This document shows positions 26,247 through 34,352 of a DNA stretch of 64,000 nt, piece after piece. The position numbers were made by a program, and so were the translations under genes. Under the pieces are notes generated by a model that worked only from the letters and a program-made list of their open reading frames with translations, did not search any database and had not been told where the DNA came from. The stretch covers positions 1,278,139 through 1,342,138 of the forward strand of contig NZ_BMDC01000001.1 of NCBI RefSeq assembly GCF_014635585.1, read 5' to 3'. The DNA comes from Rothia aerolata. GTDB taxonomy: Bacteria; Actinomycetota; Actinomycetes; Actinomycetales; Micrococcaceae. The first letter of the stretch is position 1. Each line of letters begins with the position of its first letter.

Positions 26247-26709
26247 CTCTCATTGCTTCTCAGATGCCGGCAAAACAACAACCGACACAGTAGAAAGCCA
26301 AGGTATTCGAACCGTTCTGGCCCAGTTACATTTAGTTGCCCCAGGCAAACACCGGAAACTTCTTGGAGAAGTAAGCACCGAGTTCACTCCAACTAAGACC
26401 TTTGTCAGTGGGGCCTACCTCATTACGGCAAACCGCGCATTGCCTCCTGAACATGAAGAAAAGCTAAATTATCCTTCCTTTGTAGAGCTTGGAGCGAACG
26501 GTCATAAAGGCAATCACAGGCTTGCGGCTCTATTGCCCTGGGGTGCTGCGCTTAGCGCGTTGCCGCGCCCAGGAAAGAAGATCGAGATTGTTTGGCGTAG
26601 CGACACTGAGCTAAAGAGGGAAGCGGCTGAGTTCAAGGCACTTCGTGAGAACATGCGTATAGTTCCAGGCCGTGAGTATGAGGTACTCGAGTACTGGGCA
26701 ACGTCATAG
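26236..26709 (+). pseudogene. open frame without a proper start, probable gene remnant
   Basis: An open frame from just after a stop at 26233 to 26709, with no ATG or GTG; the only conventional alternative is TTG at 26440. The reading runs through VLAQLHLVAPGKHRKLLGEV, FVSGAYLITANRALPPEHEE and IEIVWRSDTELKREAAEF, which looks like real protein rather than chance. I do not recognise it. It is best read as a 5'-truncated gene, or a short TTG-started one of 89 residues. A terminator follows. Confidence 0.45.
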
Positions 26710-26745
26710 CTAAATTATTGCTTCTTGGCATACTCTTCAAGCTAA

Positions 26746-26785
26746 AGCTGGTAGCCGTGGAAAATTCGGCTGCCAGCTCTTTTTG
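26746..26785 (+). terminator. rho-independent terminator
   Basis: Stem AGCTGGTAGCCG and CGGCTGCCAGCT (one G-U pair) with a 9-base loop, followed by CTTTTTG. It follows the gene remnant ending at 26709. Confidence 0.8.
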
Positions 26786-26859
26786 TATTCCGAGAGAGTA
26801 GCAAAGAACCTTTCGGAGGTCTAATTCTCACGGTGGCTTGTGCTGGTTGGTTGCGCTCG

Positions 26860-26881
26860 TGTTGTCAAATTGTTGTCAAAT
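26860..26881. repeat. tandem 11-bp direct repeat near att copy 1
   Basis: TGTTGTCAAAT occurs twice in perfect tandem, 70 bp before the first tRNA-Lys att core. A different 11-bp tandem repeat sits at the equivalent place before att copy 2 (35477). Arm-type integrase binding sites are a plausible reading. Confidence 0.55.
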
Positions 26882-26903
26882 GACCGTTTCTAGAAAAGTA
26901 AAA

Positions 26904-26941
26904 CCCCGCTGGTTCCCTACAAACAAAGGGAACCAGCGGGG
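26904..26941. terminator. terminator hairpin beside att copy 1
   Basis: Perfect 15-bp stem CCCCGCTGGTTCCCT and AGGGAACCAGCGGGG with an 8-base loop, 9 bp from the att core. On the minus strand this is where the terminator for a tRNA ending at the core would lie, matching the arrangement at the intact tRNA-Lys. Confidence 0.85.
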
Positions 26942-26950
26942 TTATAAGAT

Positions 26951-26986
26951 GTGCGCCCTGTGGGGCTCGAACCCACGACCCACGGA
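26951..26986 (-). other. att site copy 1 (3' end of tRNA-Lys)
   Basis: These 36 bases are identical to the 3' part of tRNA-Lys at 45526-45561, and to 35568-35603. With this copy the match to the tRNA extends two bases on each side (40 in all). No tRNA 5' half is attached. It is the far boundary of the stacked elements inserted at tRNA-Lys. Confidence 0.88.
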
Positions 26987-27129
26987 TTCTAAAATACAGG
27001 TTTCATTCAGTGGGCGTTCAGGTTCATTTATCGCCACTGACTAGGGGTAATTCACCCAATTAGTAACCTAGATTGGGCATGGCCTCGTGACATCCCTAAT
27101 CATGGGACATCAAGGTTGGTAGTTTCCGA

Positions 27130-27708
27130 TTACTTCTTGTCTCTATGCGATTCGCTTTCATGAGCAATGTTGTAGGAGCTATGGAACAAGGCGGAGTATA
27201 CCAACCCATGTCTCCGCTCGAAATAGCGCGCAATCAACGCAAATATACCCATATGGATTACACTGGGAATTGACCCAATTCTTAGATGAGTAAGGCCGAA
27301 CCCTGTACTTTCGATGAGTCGTGAGGTATATCCGCCGTCGGTTCTCCAGATAATTTCTTCTGCGGCTGCGACCGTTATAGTTTGTGCAAGCTGTACTTTT
27401 GACAGGGAGCGGAAATGGTACTGAGGCACCCGTCGTGCTAACACGAAAACGCTGAGACTGTGCCACGCCAAACCAGCGCCAATGGCCATCAAGCTGCAAC
27501 TCTTTCCCCCTTTCCATAGTAAGGGGAGGCTGTGGCATCGCAGCACTTCTTCACAGAGGGATATTCCAGCAATAATTGCTGTTGGGATGTCGTGATACCA
27601 CCCCGCGGAGGGGCGGAACTGTTTGGGCCATTGTTTCCGAGCTCGAGTTAGAAGTTCAGGTCCTTTGAATGTCCACGCCACATGAACGAACTTGGACAGA
27701 AAGGTCAT
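27130..27708 (-). CDS. CPBP/CaaX-like membrane protease of the azole-peptide cluster (PznE-like)
   Basis: A 192-residue membrane protein with the glutamic protease motif AAAEEIIWR (EExxxR) at about residue 115 and the later HSSYNIAHE, plus several hydrophobic segments. In plantazolicin-type clusters a protease of this family removes the leader peptide. Here the expected cut is between Ala31 and Arg32 of the precursor. It is the last gene of the operon, and its ATG overlaps the dehydrogenase stop as ATGA. Leader cleavage is inferred from position and family. Confidence 0.8.
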   Translation of the reverse strand: MTFLSKFVHVAWTFKGPELLTRARKQWPKQFRPSAGWYHDIPTAIIAGISLCEEVLRCHSLPLLWKGGKSCSLMAIGAGLAWHSLSVFVLARRVPQYHFRSLSKVQLAQTITVAAAEEIIWRTDGGYTSRLIESTGFGLTHLRIGSIPSVIHMGIFALIARYFERRHGLVYSALFHSSYNIAHESESHRDKK

Positions 27709-28538
27709 GTCTCAGATCCTAAGAGCACCACGTACAGGCTTGCGTCATCCACGCCGTTATGGTCGGAAAGAATCGAATTCACCTCACTGTCGATGAATCC
27801 ACCGAATACTCGAGATTGAATGTTGATGCTTGTAGCCACTGTGATCAGGTTCTGAGCAACGTGACCTGATTCCATCAGGCTGAAACGCAGAGCTCGCTGG
27901 GAGTATTTAAACCTGCTACGCCAGAAAGTAGCGCTGATTATTATGAAGGCCGACGCGTCCTGCGCTACCTCCGGCAACAAGAGGGCCTCGCCAAGCGAGT
28001 CGAGGTCAACATTACTTCGAATGTGCGCGAGCCCCTTTCTGTAAGGGTCGAAGTGGTGAAGGTCTCCTGCATCTAGGGTCTCAACGTTGCGAGACACGAG
28101 ATAAAGATCAAGCGGGTATAAAGCCCCACCTGAAGGCACATTTCTGCGTGTTTGGTGCCCATTATCGACAGGATAGGCTCCGTAGGAATGATGCAGGATT
28201 TGGTGAATCGAGTTCAGCGACAGTTTGCCTCCTCCGAATTGGGGGCATGAACGTCGTGATCGAAGTAATGAGTCCAGACCTCTCGGAAGCGGCTCAGGTT
28301 CGCCTAGTTCGGTGAAGGGACGCGAGGTGTAGCGTCTTGACGCTCGTCCACTCATCTTCTGAAGTTCTGGCGATTGCAGCAGCAGAGGGATGCCGGGTGT
28401 TTCCCAGGCAAGGCCGTCCCTAGTCAGTTTTGACGCTTCAAAGTAGTCCTCGCTGGGGTCGGATACTTCCGGTACGCCAGTGTTGTAAACGATTTCTCGA
28501 AGGTTGGCGCTGTGGCTTGCTTCGGCTGCGGATGACAA
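27705..28538 (-). CDS. SagB-type FMN azoline dehydrogenase (PznB-like)
   Basis: A 277-residue nitroreductase-fold enzyme that oxidises azolines to azoles. It contains RRNVPSGGALYPLDLYLVSR and KYSQRALRFSLMESGHVAQN, the flavin and active-site segments of McbC/SagB-type dehydrogenases, and a closing GVDDASLYVVLLG. The start is a TTG at 28538, supported by a perfect AAGGAGG seven bases upstream. It lies 11 bp after the YcaO gene and overlaps the protease gene by 4 bp. Confidence 0.9.
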   Translation of the reverse strand: MSSAAEASHSANLREIVYNTGVPEVSDPSEDYFEASKLTRDGLAWETPGIPLLLQSPELQKMSGRASRRYTSRPFTELGEPEPLPRGLDSLLRSRRSCPQFGGGKLSLNSIHQILHHSYGAYPVDNGHQTRRNVPSGGALYPLDLYLVSRNVETLDAGDLHHFDPYRKGLAHIRSNVDLDSLGEALLLPEVAQDASAFIIISATFWRSRFKYSQRALRFSLMESGHVAQNLITVATSINIQSRVFGGFIDSEVNSILSDHNGVDDASLYVVLLGSET

Positions 28539-28549
28539 GAATTTCCTCC

Positions 28550-29944
28550 TTATGGGAATGGGTGGGGAAGAGGGTTGAAATCTTCAAAACTGAGATCCTT
28601 AGAGCGAGCGCCGAGTTCGCGGGCGCGAGTTCGGAGACGTTGGCTTCCGAGGAACCGGCGGTGGAAACCAACATCCAGCATTTGCAGCTGCGGGCTAAAG
28701 ACCTTAAAAACCGCACCGCCTGCTTCGCGTACATCTGGGCTCGTGAGGTCTCTGGCGAACACATCGATCCCTTGTGTGTTCAAAGCCGATACTAACGTGG
28801 CGATCTCTTCATTTGGGCTGTCACCGGCGAAACTTCCGCCAGCAGATACATCAGTTCGTTCATCTGAAGAGATGAGGAACTTCACTCGGTCGCGTGCCTT
28901 CGCATTTGCATAGAAGCGAATGTGATCGTCGAAATCTCTGATGGAGGCTTTCATGTCACGAAGGTCCGGGTCAAGGGAATTTCCATCCCTCTGTTCCGCT
29001 TTAACCCAGTTCCTTGTCTGCAAGCACTCGATCGCTGCGTCTTTAGCAGCGGCGAGCAGTGTGGGGCCTGCGGCAGCACCCAGAGCAACGGGTGCGTGAT
29101 CCGTGTGTGGATTGATAGCTACTGCCAATACAACCGGGATCCTCGAGACGCTAGAGAGATCGACCAGATACACATCAACACCTGAGGGTTTAATGTAGCG
29201 GCACATGAACTTGGAAAGCTCAGGTTGCGACTCAATGTCGATGAGTGGCATTGTGAGCCGTGAGTGCCAGACGATCATGAACGCATCCCGTTCAATCAGC
29301 TCATAAAGACCGCCAAGAATAGCTTCCGCAGGCGTAGAATGGAAGGCTAACCCGCTACTGGTTGCGTAACCCACAGCTGATTGTTCATGATGCGGGTCCG
29401 TCGGATATAGATACAGCATCTGAGAAGGCACCCATACCGTTTTTCCGGTGGAAAGGTCCTGCATAGCAGACCAGTTTAGCTCCCTATCGTGCGTTAATGG
29501 ACGATATTCGAAACTCGTATCCTCGAACTGGCGGGCATGAAAGGGACTCCACACGTCTGGGTGTACGCCAGGCGTTGAGTCCTTACTCAGGGCCGAGTAG
29601 CTAGTCCGTCGAAGACTTTCCCACGGTACCCATGCACCACTGTAGCGTTCAACGCATTCACCGATGGCAGCTAGGTATGTGCCTGTCTCTGAGATCGCAC
29701 CACCGCCATTGAATTTATTGCTCGTCGAGCCTATCAGATATTCTCCGTTGGCCGTTTCCGAACCAATGGCATAGCAGTATGAGTCATCAATGTCATGTAC
29801 TTTGTCGAACACACGACTGACGATGCCCACTCGATCGGAAACCAGTAGGCGGGCTCGTTTCATTCCATCTTCTAAGCTTGACCAGCGATTCCCAGACGTC
29901 AGTTCAGTGTAGGCTGGTCGCGAAAATTCTGCTGATGCGGCCAT
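28550..29944 (-). CDS. YcaO cyclodehydratase (PznD-like), azoline-forming
   Basis: A 464-residue ATP-dependent enzyme that converts Cys, Ser and Thr of the precursor core to azolines. Conserved ATP/Mg sites appear as AAIGECVERYSGAW and GGLYELIERDAFMIVWHSR, and later as AAAKDAAIECLQTRNWV. The protein ends NPLPHPFP, the proline-rich C-terminus (PxPxP) diagnostic of azoline-forming YcaO proteins. I chose the ATG at 29944, with AGGAGTG just upstream and only one base after the C-protein stop. A longer reading overlaps that gene. Confidence 0.95.
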   Translation of the reverse strand: MAASAEFSRPAYTELTSGNRWSSLEDGMKRARLLVSDRVGIVSRVFDKVHDIDDSYCYAIGSETANGEYLIGSTSNKFNGGGAISETGTYLAAIGECVERYSGAWVPWESLRRTSYSALSKDSTPGVHPDVWSPFHARQFEDTSFEYRPLTHDRELNWSAMQDLSTGKTVWVPSQMLYLYPTDPHHEQSAVGYATSSGLAFHSTPAEAILGGLYELIERDAFMIVWHSRLTMPLIDIESQPELSKFMCRYIKPSGVDVYLVDLSSVSRIPVVLAVAINPHTDHAPVALGAAAGPTLLAAAKDAAIECLQTRNWVKAEQRDGNSLDPDLRDMKASIRDFDDHIRFYANAKARDRVKFLISSDERTDVSAGGSFAGDSPNEEIATLVSALNTQGIDVFARDLTSPDVREAGGAVFKVFSPQLQMLDVGFHRRFLGSQRLRTRARELGARSKDLSFEDFNPLPHPFP

Positions 29945-29945
29945 T

Positions 29946-30917
29946 TCACTCCTCATGAAACCAAATTTGTGGATAACCTGTCCCGGAAGCAGGTGAACAT
30001 TGAGGACATCGAGGAACACGCAGCACTCGGTGATTGGCTAATTCAAACCCTTCTAGCCCGTATTTCACTTCGACGAAACCACCGACCGGTGCTTGGCCTT
30101 GAGCTCCGTCGAGAGCTATGTGGGTGAGCATTGCATCGGTGAGCATCGAAATCATCATTGATGTCATCGCTGGCTGGCTGTCGAAACGATCATGCCTTGG
30201 TATGGCTGACTGGCCTTTTCGTTGGATGTCAGCAAGTACCGGTTCTCGTTCGACACTGCCCTCTCGCAGTCGGAGGCATTTGTAGCAGGCGGACTGATTG
30301 GGGTAGAACCAAGGGCCAACCCTGAACCTGCCGTTGCGGGTTGGTGTCAGTGGCGTCCAAACGCGAATATCAGAGTTCAGTGCAATTTTGTTCGCCTCGT
30401 CGAGCAGTGGGTCGTGTTCATCTGCGGCAACGACTACCATCAGGTCGGCTGAGCTGTGTTTCGGTAATTGTTGTACGACTGTCGGTTCAGCGATGGGGTA
30501 GTCTCTCATTGCTGCTGTCAAAGTACTCACTGTGGAGGAGCTATGCGGGTCCACGATGAGGATTTCTGCTGTTTCTAAACGGTGTGCAATGTCTTCTAGA
30601 GGAACGAGTCGTCCACTTCTGTTAGCTAATGAAACTATTGTATCCGGCCAAGGGGTGCGTTCAGATGGGATAAGAACTTCAGTTTCTGAAAGAATTTCAA
30701 ATGCTGCTTGAAGTCGTTCAATGTCTCTAGGCTCATACTCGTCATTGTTTTCTGGAATGGCGAGCTCCTCGGTGGTTGAGAGCACCTCAGAGATAAAAGG
30801 CCATAGGGCCTCATCGGAGAGACTATATGTGTTTGACGCGGCTTCTATAACAATCTGGTTGCCGTCGCGTGATACCCGCAGGTCTGGGTTAACTTGGTAC
30901 CTCTGAGTTTCAGCCAT
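29946..30917 (-). CDS. E1-like partner protein of the YcaO enzyme (PznC-like)
   Basis: A 323-residue protein of the ThiF/E1-like 'C protein' family, which binds the leader peptide and presents it to YcaO. The N-terminal 80 residues fit a RiPP recognition element (YQVNPDLRVSRDGNQIVIEA). Later come GPWFYPNQSACYKCLRLREG and RCPQCSPASGTGYP, giving two CxxC pairs that likely hold zinc. A strong AGGAAAG site precedes the ATG. The stop abuts the YcaO start. Catalytic help in heterocycle formation is known for the family. Confidence 0.87.
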   Translation of the reverse strand: MAETQRYQVNPDLRVSRDGNQIVIEAASNTYSLSDEALWPFISEVLSTTEELAIPENNDEYEPRDIERLQAAFEILSETEVLIPSERTPWPDTIVSLANRSGRLVPLEDIAHRLETAEILIVDPHSSSTVSTLTAAMRDYPIAEPTVVQQLPKHSSADLMVVVAADEHDPLLDEANKIALNSDIRVWTPLTPTRNGRFRVGPWFYPNQSACYKCLRLREGSVEREPVLADIQRKGQSAIPRHDRFDSQPAMTSMMISMLTDAMLTHIALDGAQGQAPVGGFVEVKYGLEGFELANHRVLRVPRCPQCSPASGTGYPQIWFHEE

Positions 30918-30926
30918 CTTTCCTCA

Positions 30927-31631
30927 CTACTTCTTTCTGCTTACGTACATTCGGAAGTCTTCCAATGCTTCCTCTCCGTTAGGGTTATCGATTGCGACCT
31001 CTGACACGGCGAGTTGCTGAGCGGATACGATACGGTTGCTGAGCTCTGCGCCCATCCCAGCAGTAACCATGACGTCGTATAGGTCCGCTGGTTTAACCCT
31101 CTCAGACCTAATGTTCTCATCGAACTCGGAGCTCAAGATCTTGGTGATGGAATCTGCAGGCACTGTCGAGGGCGTAACAGTAGATTGAAAATTAGCTCCG
31201 GCAGCCGTTGCATTAACGGCTGCCTGCACCATTTCAGTTCTCTGTTTACGACTGATCAGGCTTATGAATTGTGCTGGTTCTACAAGACAAAACACTTTGA
31301 ATTCGATGGCCTTGTTGATGTCTTCCTCCCAGTCTTCTACTGAACGGGGGAGGGTAAGAACTCTAGTTTCCCCAAACTGGCGCAATCTAGACTCGATTGT
31401 GTCGAGCCAGGCAAGGTAATCTGCAGCACGATCGGAAATGTCTTTGTTAATAACCGCTGGGCGAATCAACAATCGTTTTGTTGCATTCGCAGTAGTCTCG
31501 AGTTGCTCAACCAATCCCTCACGGTTCAAGGTGACAGCATCAACCACAACTGGTGGATCGACAATGCCACACTTATCCAGTATTTGAGCGATATGACTGC
31601 GAGCCCCAAGATACGTGGTTGCCACGTTCAT
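30927..31631 (-). CDS. PznJ-like protein of unknown role
   Basis: A 234-residue soluble, mixed alpha/beta protein with no motif I recognise. Segments include RLLIRPAVINKDISDRAADY and FKVFCLVEPAQFISLISRKQ. Its place directly before the C protein matches pznJ, which precedes pznC in the plantazolicin operon and whose function is unknown. The assignment is therefore by position. Its ATG overlaps the methyltransferase stop (GGAGGCATGA), with the ribosome site inside the upstream gene. Confidence 0.65.
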   Translation of the reverse strand: MNVATTYLGARSHIAQILDKCGIVDPPVVVDAVTLNREGLVEQLETTANATKRLLIRPAVINKDISDRAADYLAWLDTIESRLRQFGETRVLTLPRSVEDWEEDINKAIEFKVFCLVEPAQFISLISRKQRTEMVQAAVNATAAGANFQSTVTPSTVPADSITKILSSEFDENIRSERVKPADLYDVMVTAGMGAELSNRIVSAQQLAVSEVAIDNPNGEEALEDFRMYVSRKK

Positions 31632-32386
31632 GCCTCCTGGTAGTTTATGAAAAATAGGTTGCCGTAGTCCGAGGCGGTGTCGATTGTGGGGACGATCGTT
31701 TCTCGGTTATCGGTAAATGTTGAAATCTCGGCACCTGGTAGTGCCTTTCGGCAAAGGACTTTGAGATCCTCAGGTGTAAGCGAAGCGTTGTGCTGGTCGA
31801 TGAGAAATTGGTTGAGCTCGTTACTTGCGGCGTATTCAATACGCGAACCTGTTCTCAGAAGGTCAATGATGAGTATTCGACCACCAAGGCTGAGTCTTTT
31901 GCGTAAATCAATACACCGACGAATGGGATCGTCCCAAAGCGCGAGATTCAACGAGGACACAATAATGTCAGCGTGGGAAACTGAAGGCGGGATGTTTTCG
32001 ACACCAGCACGTATAAACTTCACCTTCGCGGATAACGCACTATTACCAGTATGTATGCCTGAATTATCTGGGTCGACTCCGATGTATTCTTCAAAGTCTT
32101 CCAATTGGCTGGCAAGCAAACCTTCGCCACAACCAACATCGATAATGCGAGGGGGAGTATTCATCCCAAGCATGTGTATTTGCTGGGCAACAAAACTGGA
32201 ATATCGGGGCTCCACGTCCGCGTCATGGTTCCGAGCAACAGGGACACGTTCAGGATCGCGGTACCATCGGCGAGCTCTGTGTTTGACCTCGTCAGCTACC
32301 AGCTGTGTCGGTTCCAAGTTAGTTGAATAGGTCACTCTATTCATCCGCAGGTTGTCGAGGAGAGGATTCTTCTGACGTAGATACAT
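31628..32386 (-). CDS. SAM methyltransferase, PznL-like N-terminal arginine dimethylase
   Basis: A 252-residue class I methyltransferase with motif I PRIIDVGCGEGLLASQLEDF, acidic loop EYIGVDPDN, and DIIVSSLNLALWDDP. In plantazolicin PznL places two methyl groups on the alpha-amine of the N-terminal Arg. The precursor here also presents Arg as first core residue, so the same reaction is expected. The gene lies before the J-like gene rather than at the operon's end as in Bacillus. Function is inferred from context and fold. Confidence 0.8.
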   Translation of the reverse strand: MYLRQKNPLLDNLRMNRVTYSTNLEPTQLVADEVKHRARRWYRDPERVPVARNHDADVEPRYSSFVAQQIHMLGMNTPPRIIDVGCGEGLLASQLEDFEEYIGVDPDNSGIHTGNSALSAKVKFIRAGVENIPPSVSHADIIVSSLNLALWDDPIRRCIDLRKRLSLGGRILIIDLLRTGSRIEYAASNELNQFLIDQHNASLTPEDLKVLCRKALPGAEISTFTDNRETIVPTIDTASDYGNLFFINYQEA

Positions 32387-32412
32387 TCTGAAGTTTAGCC
32401 GTTTTCATACTT

Positions 32413-32934
32413 TTACCGCGTTTCTTCTTTTTTCTCTCGATGCGGGCCAATAAACCACCACAACACCACGATAAATATGGCGACGATTATCCAATAAATC
32501 AACCAGAATGCACCTTGCAAACTCGTGATGGCGATACCAATAGTGAGCAGGACAACACTGATCAGCGAGGCCCAGCAGGCTCGTTTCCACGTTGTCATTG
32601 CTGATTCCGCAGTGCGGTTATCTGGACTGTTGGTGTTGTTCTCGTGTGTGCCGAATCGGCGAGCAAATCGCACGTCCAATGCGCGGATGATTGTCGGCCC
32701 TAGCGCGATTGAATATCCGATATATAAAGCAGAAAGGCCGTGAATAAAATTCGAAGATTTGCCTGAGCTTAAGTCGATATAAGTTAGGGTCAGTAGCAGG
32801 AGATCGACGATTGGAGTGGCAATGAGTAGTGCTGCACCGATGCGCGGAGCCTTCAATGCATATCGTGTCAACAGTCCGGCCAATAGCAGAATCCAGAATA
32901 AAACCTCGGCCACAACGATAGCGATGAGTATCAA
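32413..32934 (-). CDS. small polytopic membrane protein, candidate immunity or export factor
   Basis: A 173-residue protein with about five hydrophobic helices: IAIVVAEVLFWILLLAGLLT, GAALLIATPIVDLLLLTLTY, HGLSALYIGYSIALGPTII, then after a polar loop ASLISVVLLTIGIAITSL and FWLIYWIIVAIFIVVLWWF. It starts at TTG 32934 behind GGAGG. It is the first gene after the precursor and the only membrane protein besides the protease, so self-protection is the natural guess. I do not recognise the family. Confidence 0.65.
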   Translation of the reverse strand: MILIAIVVAEVLFWILLLAGLLTRYALKAPRIGAALLIATPIVDLLLLTLTYIDLSSGKSSNFIHGLSALYIGYSIALGPTIIRALDVRFARRFGTHENNTNSPDNRTAESAMTTWKRACWASLISVVLLTIGIAITSLQGAFWLIYWIIVAIFIVVLWWFIGPHREKKEETR

Positions 32935-32980
32935 TCTACGTGCCTCCAGAAGTTGGGTTCTTCACGCCGAAATCCTAAGG

Positions 32981-33032
32981 GAAGCCGCTGGGCACTTGCT
33001 CCTCTCAGTGATGGCAAGTGCCCAGCGGCTTC
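32981..33032 (-). terminator. strong hairpin between precursor and enzyme genes
   Basis: Perfect 19-bp stem (GAAGCCGCTGGGCACTTGC at 32981-32999 with its complement at 33014-33032) and a 14-base loop, starting 9 bases after the precursor stop. There is no T-run on the minus strand. It probably works as a partial attenuator or as an mRNA end-protector, letting the precursor outnumber its enzymes. Confidence 0.75.
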
Positions 33033-33041
33033 TTTGGTTGG

Positions 33042-33182
33042 TTAACCGCCGCAGCAGCAGCAACAAGGTACTGTGGTGCAGGAGCAACGAGCAGCGGTAG
33101 GCTCGAATGCCTGAACTTCGGAAACAATCTTTGAGGAACCAGTTGAAACTGCGGGAGGCAGCTTATTGATTAGTGTGGACAC
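33042..33182 (-). CDS. plantazolicin-type azole peptide precursor
   Basis: A 46-residue peptide. The leader (residues 1-31) ends AFEPTAA and the core is RCSCTTVPCCCCCGG. From memory, plantazolicin's precursor has FEPMAA before its core RCTCTTIISSSSTF, so the cleavage site, the first Arg and the CxCTT block all agree. There are ten cyclisable residues: C33, S34, C35, T36, T37, then C40-C44 after Val-Pro. The start is GTG at 33182 behind AGAGAGAAG. It is the first gene of an operon with dedicated YcaO, C-protein, dehydrogenase, methyltransferase and protease genes. Confidence 0.93.
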   Translation of the reverse strand: MSTLINKLPPAVSTGSSKIVSEVQAFEPTAARCSCTTVPCCCCCGG

Positions 33183-33249
33183 GTGCTTCTCTCTTTCGCG
33201 TATCAACTACATGGACTTCCCATGCAAGTGTGCTTCATGGCACACATTG

Positions 33250-33279
33250 ATGATAAACATACTTCGGAATGATATTCAA
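33250..33279 (-). promoter_or_regulatory. candidate promoter of the azole-peptide operon
   Basis: Minus-strand TTGAAT (33274-33279) and TATCAT (33250-33255) with an 18-base spacer, about 70 bases upstream of the precursor start. It is a moderate match to a housekeeping promoter in an AT-rich leader. Confidence 0.35.
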
Positions 33280-33415
33280 TACCTTTGGGTGACCTATCGC
33301 AAAGTTTTTGATCGGCAGTGCGAGAGACATACTTGTGGAGTGCCCTAGGTTTTAGTTCCAAGTAACTTAAGTATTTCCCATTGATGCCCTGCCTTCGAGT
33401 AGGGAGAGTGGAGCA

Positions 33416-33690
33416 ATGGCGAAAAAGTTCAGTAAACACACTCCCGAACAGATTGTTCGCAAGCTCGACAGAGTACGGAGTTGAAGGAATCAGAGGCGAC
33501 AACAGATCAAATTCTCACTAAACTGGGAATCAGTGAAGCCACGCTGGACTAATGGCAGTCAACGTACGGGGCGATGGCGAAGAGCAAAGTTAAAGAACTA
33601 CAACGACTTCGTAAAGAAAATACGCGTTTGAAGCGTTTGTTGGGCCAAACAGAGCCGGGTAAAAGCAGCCTGCAAAAAATTCTCAGATGC
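33416..33690 (+). pseudogene. IS3-family OrfA remnant
   Basis: Begins MAKKFSKHTPEQIVRKLDRVR then meets a stop. A +1 shift continues ELKESEATTDQILTKLGISE, then TAA replaces a codon before WQSTYGAMAKSKVKELQRL and RKENTRLKRLLG. This is the helix-turn-helix plus leucine-zipper N-protein of IS3-type elements, broken by one frameshift and one nonsense codon. No OrfB partner remains. The following 285 bases up to 33975 hold no recognisable gene. Confidence 0.82.
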
Positions 33691-34034
33691 CCCCTTCTCC
33701 GCTTGCCCAAGCTCCGAAAAACGCCCGAACCAAAACCTGACACAAGCTCCCCGCTATCTACACACAGGCGCTCATCTTTTGATCTCGATCTATGATCGTT
33801 GGGCGCCCAAGTTCATGATAAATCTGCGCAGATGAAATTACTGGCAGCAACTACGTGCGTACTGGGTGAGTTTTTAGACCATGACCCGCACTTTCCCTAC
33901 AGGTTTAGTCGAAACCCTTTTTCCATGGGTAAAGCTCCTACAGCTTATCGCTGGTACAAGATTGCAGTATTGATATGTACTGGGTTCAGTCCACACCTTC
34001 CACCCACACCCCACCGGAAGGAATAATAAAGACC

Positions 34035-34352
34035 ATGCCCACCAAATACCCCCAAGAATTCAAAGAACGAGCAGTACGACTCGTAGGCGACCGACTCAAC
34101 CACGCTGACGCTCCATCCATAACCGCGGCGATCAAAGACATCGCCCCTCGGCTAGGAATTTCCCACAACACCCTGGCCCGCTGGTGCAACACTGCTGCAC
34201 TGGACACCGGCAAAGAAATCAGTACTACTAGTGACGCGGCGGCCGAAATCAGACGCCTGAAACGAGAAAACGCGGAACTGCGTAGGACCAACGAGATTTT
34301 GAAAACCACCTCAGCTTTTTTCGCAGCGGAGCTCGACCGACCGGCCCGATGA
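34035..34352 (+). CDS. IS3-family transposase OrfA
   Basis: A 105-residue DNA-binding subunit: YPQEFKERAVRLVGDRL and ISHNTLARWCNTAAL form the helix-turn-helix, and AAAEIRRLKRENAELRRTNE is the leucine zipper. It overlaps orfB by 4 bases; a programmed frameshift would fuse the two into the active transposase, as usual for the family. The start at 34035 is the first ATG after the terminal repeat. Confidence 0.88.
   Translation: MPTKYPQEFKERAVRLVGDRLNHADAPSITAAIKDIAPRLGISHNTLARWCNTAALDTGKEISTTSDAAAEIRRLKRENAELRRTNEILKTTSAFFAAELDRPAR

Noticed and set aside
26955..27044. Peptide fragments like CALWGSNPRPTDSK
   Set aside because: This is the translation of tRNA-Lys sequence in att copy 1, a common false gene.
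33042..33182. Metallothionein or lanthipeptide reading of the Cys-rich peptide
   Set aside because: The FEPxAARCxCTT match, the R-first core and the adjacent YcaO/SagB/C genes favour an azole peptide; no lanthionine synthetase is present.
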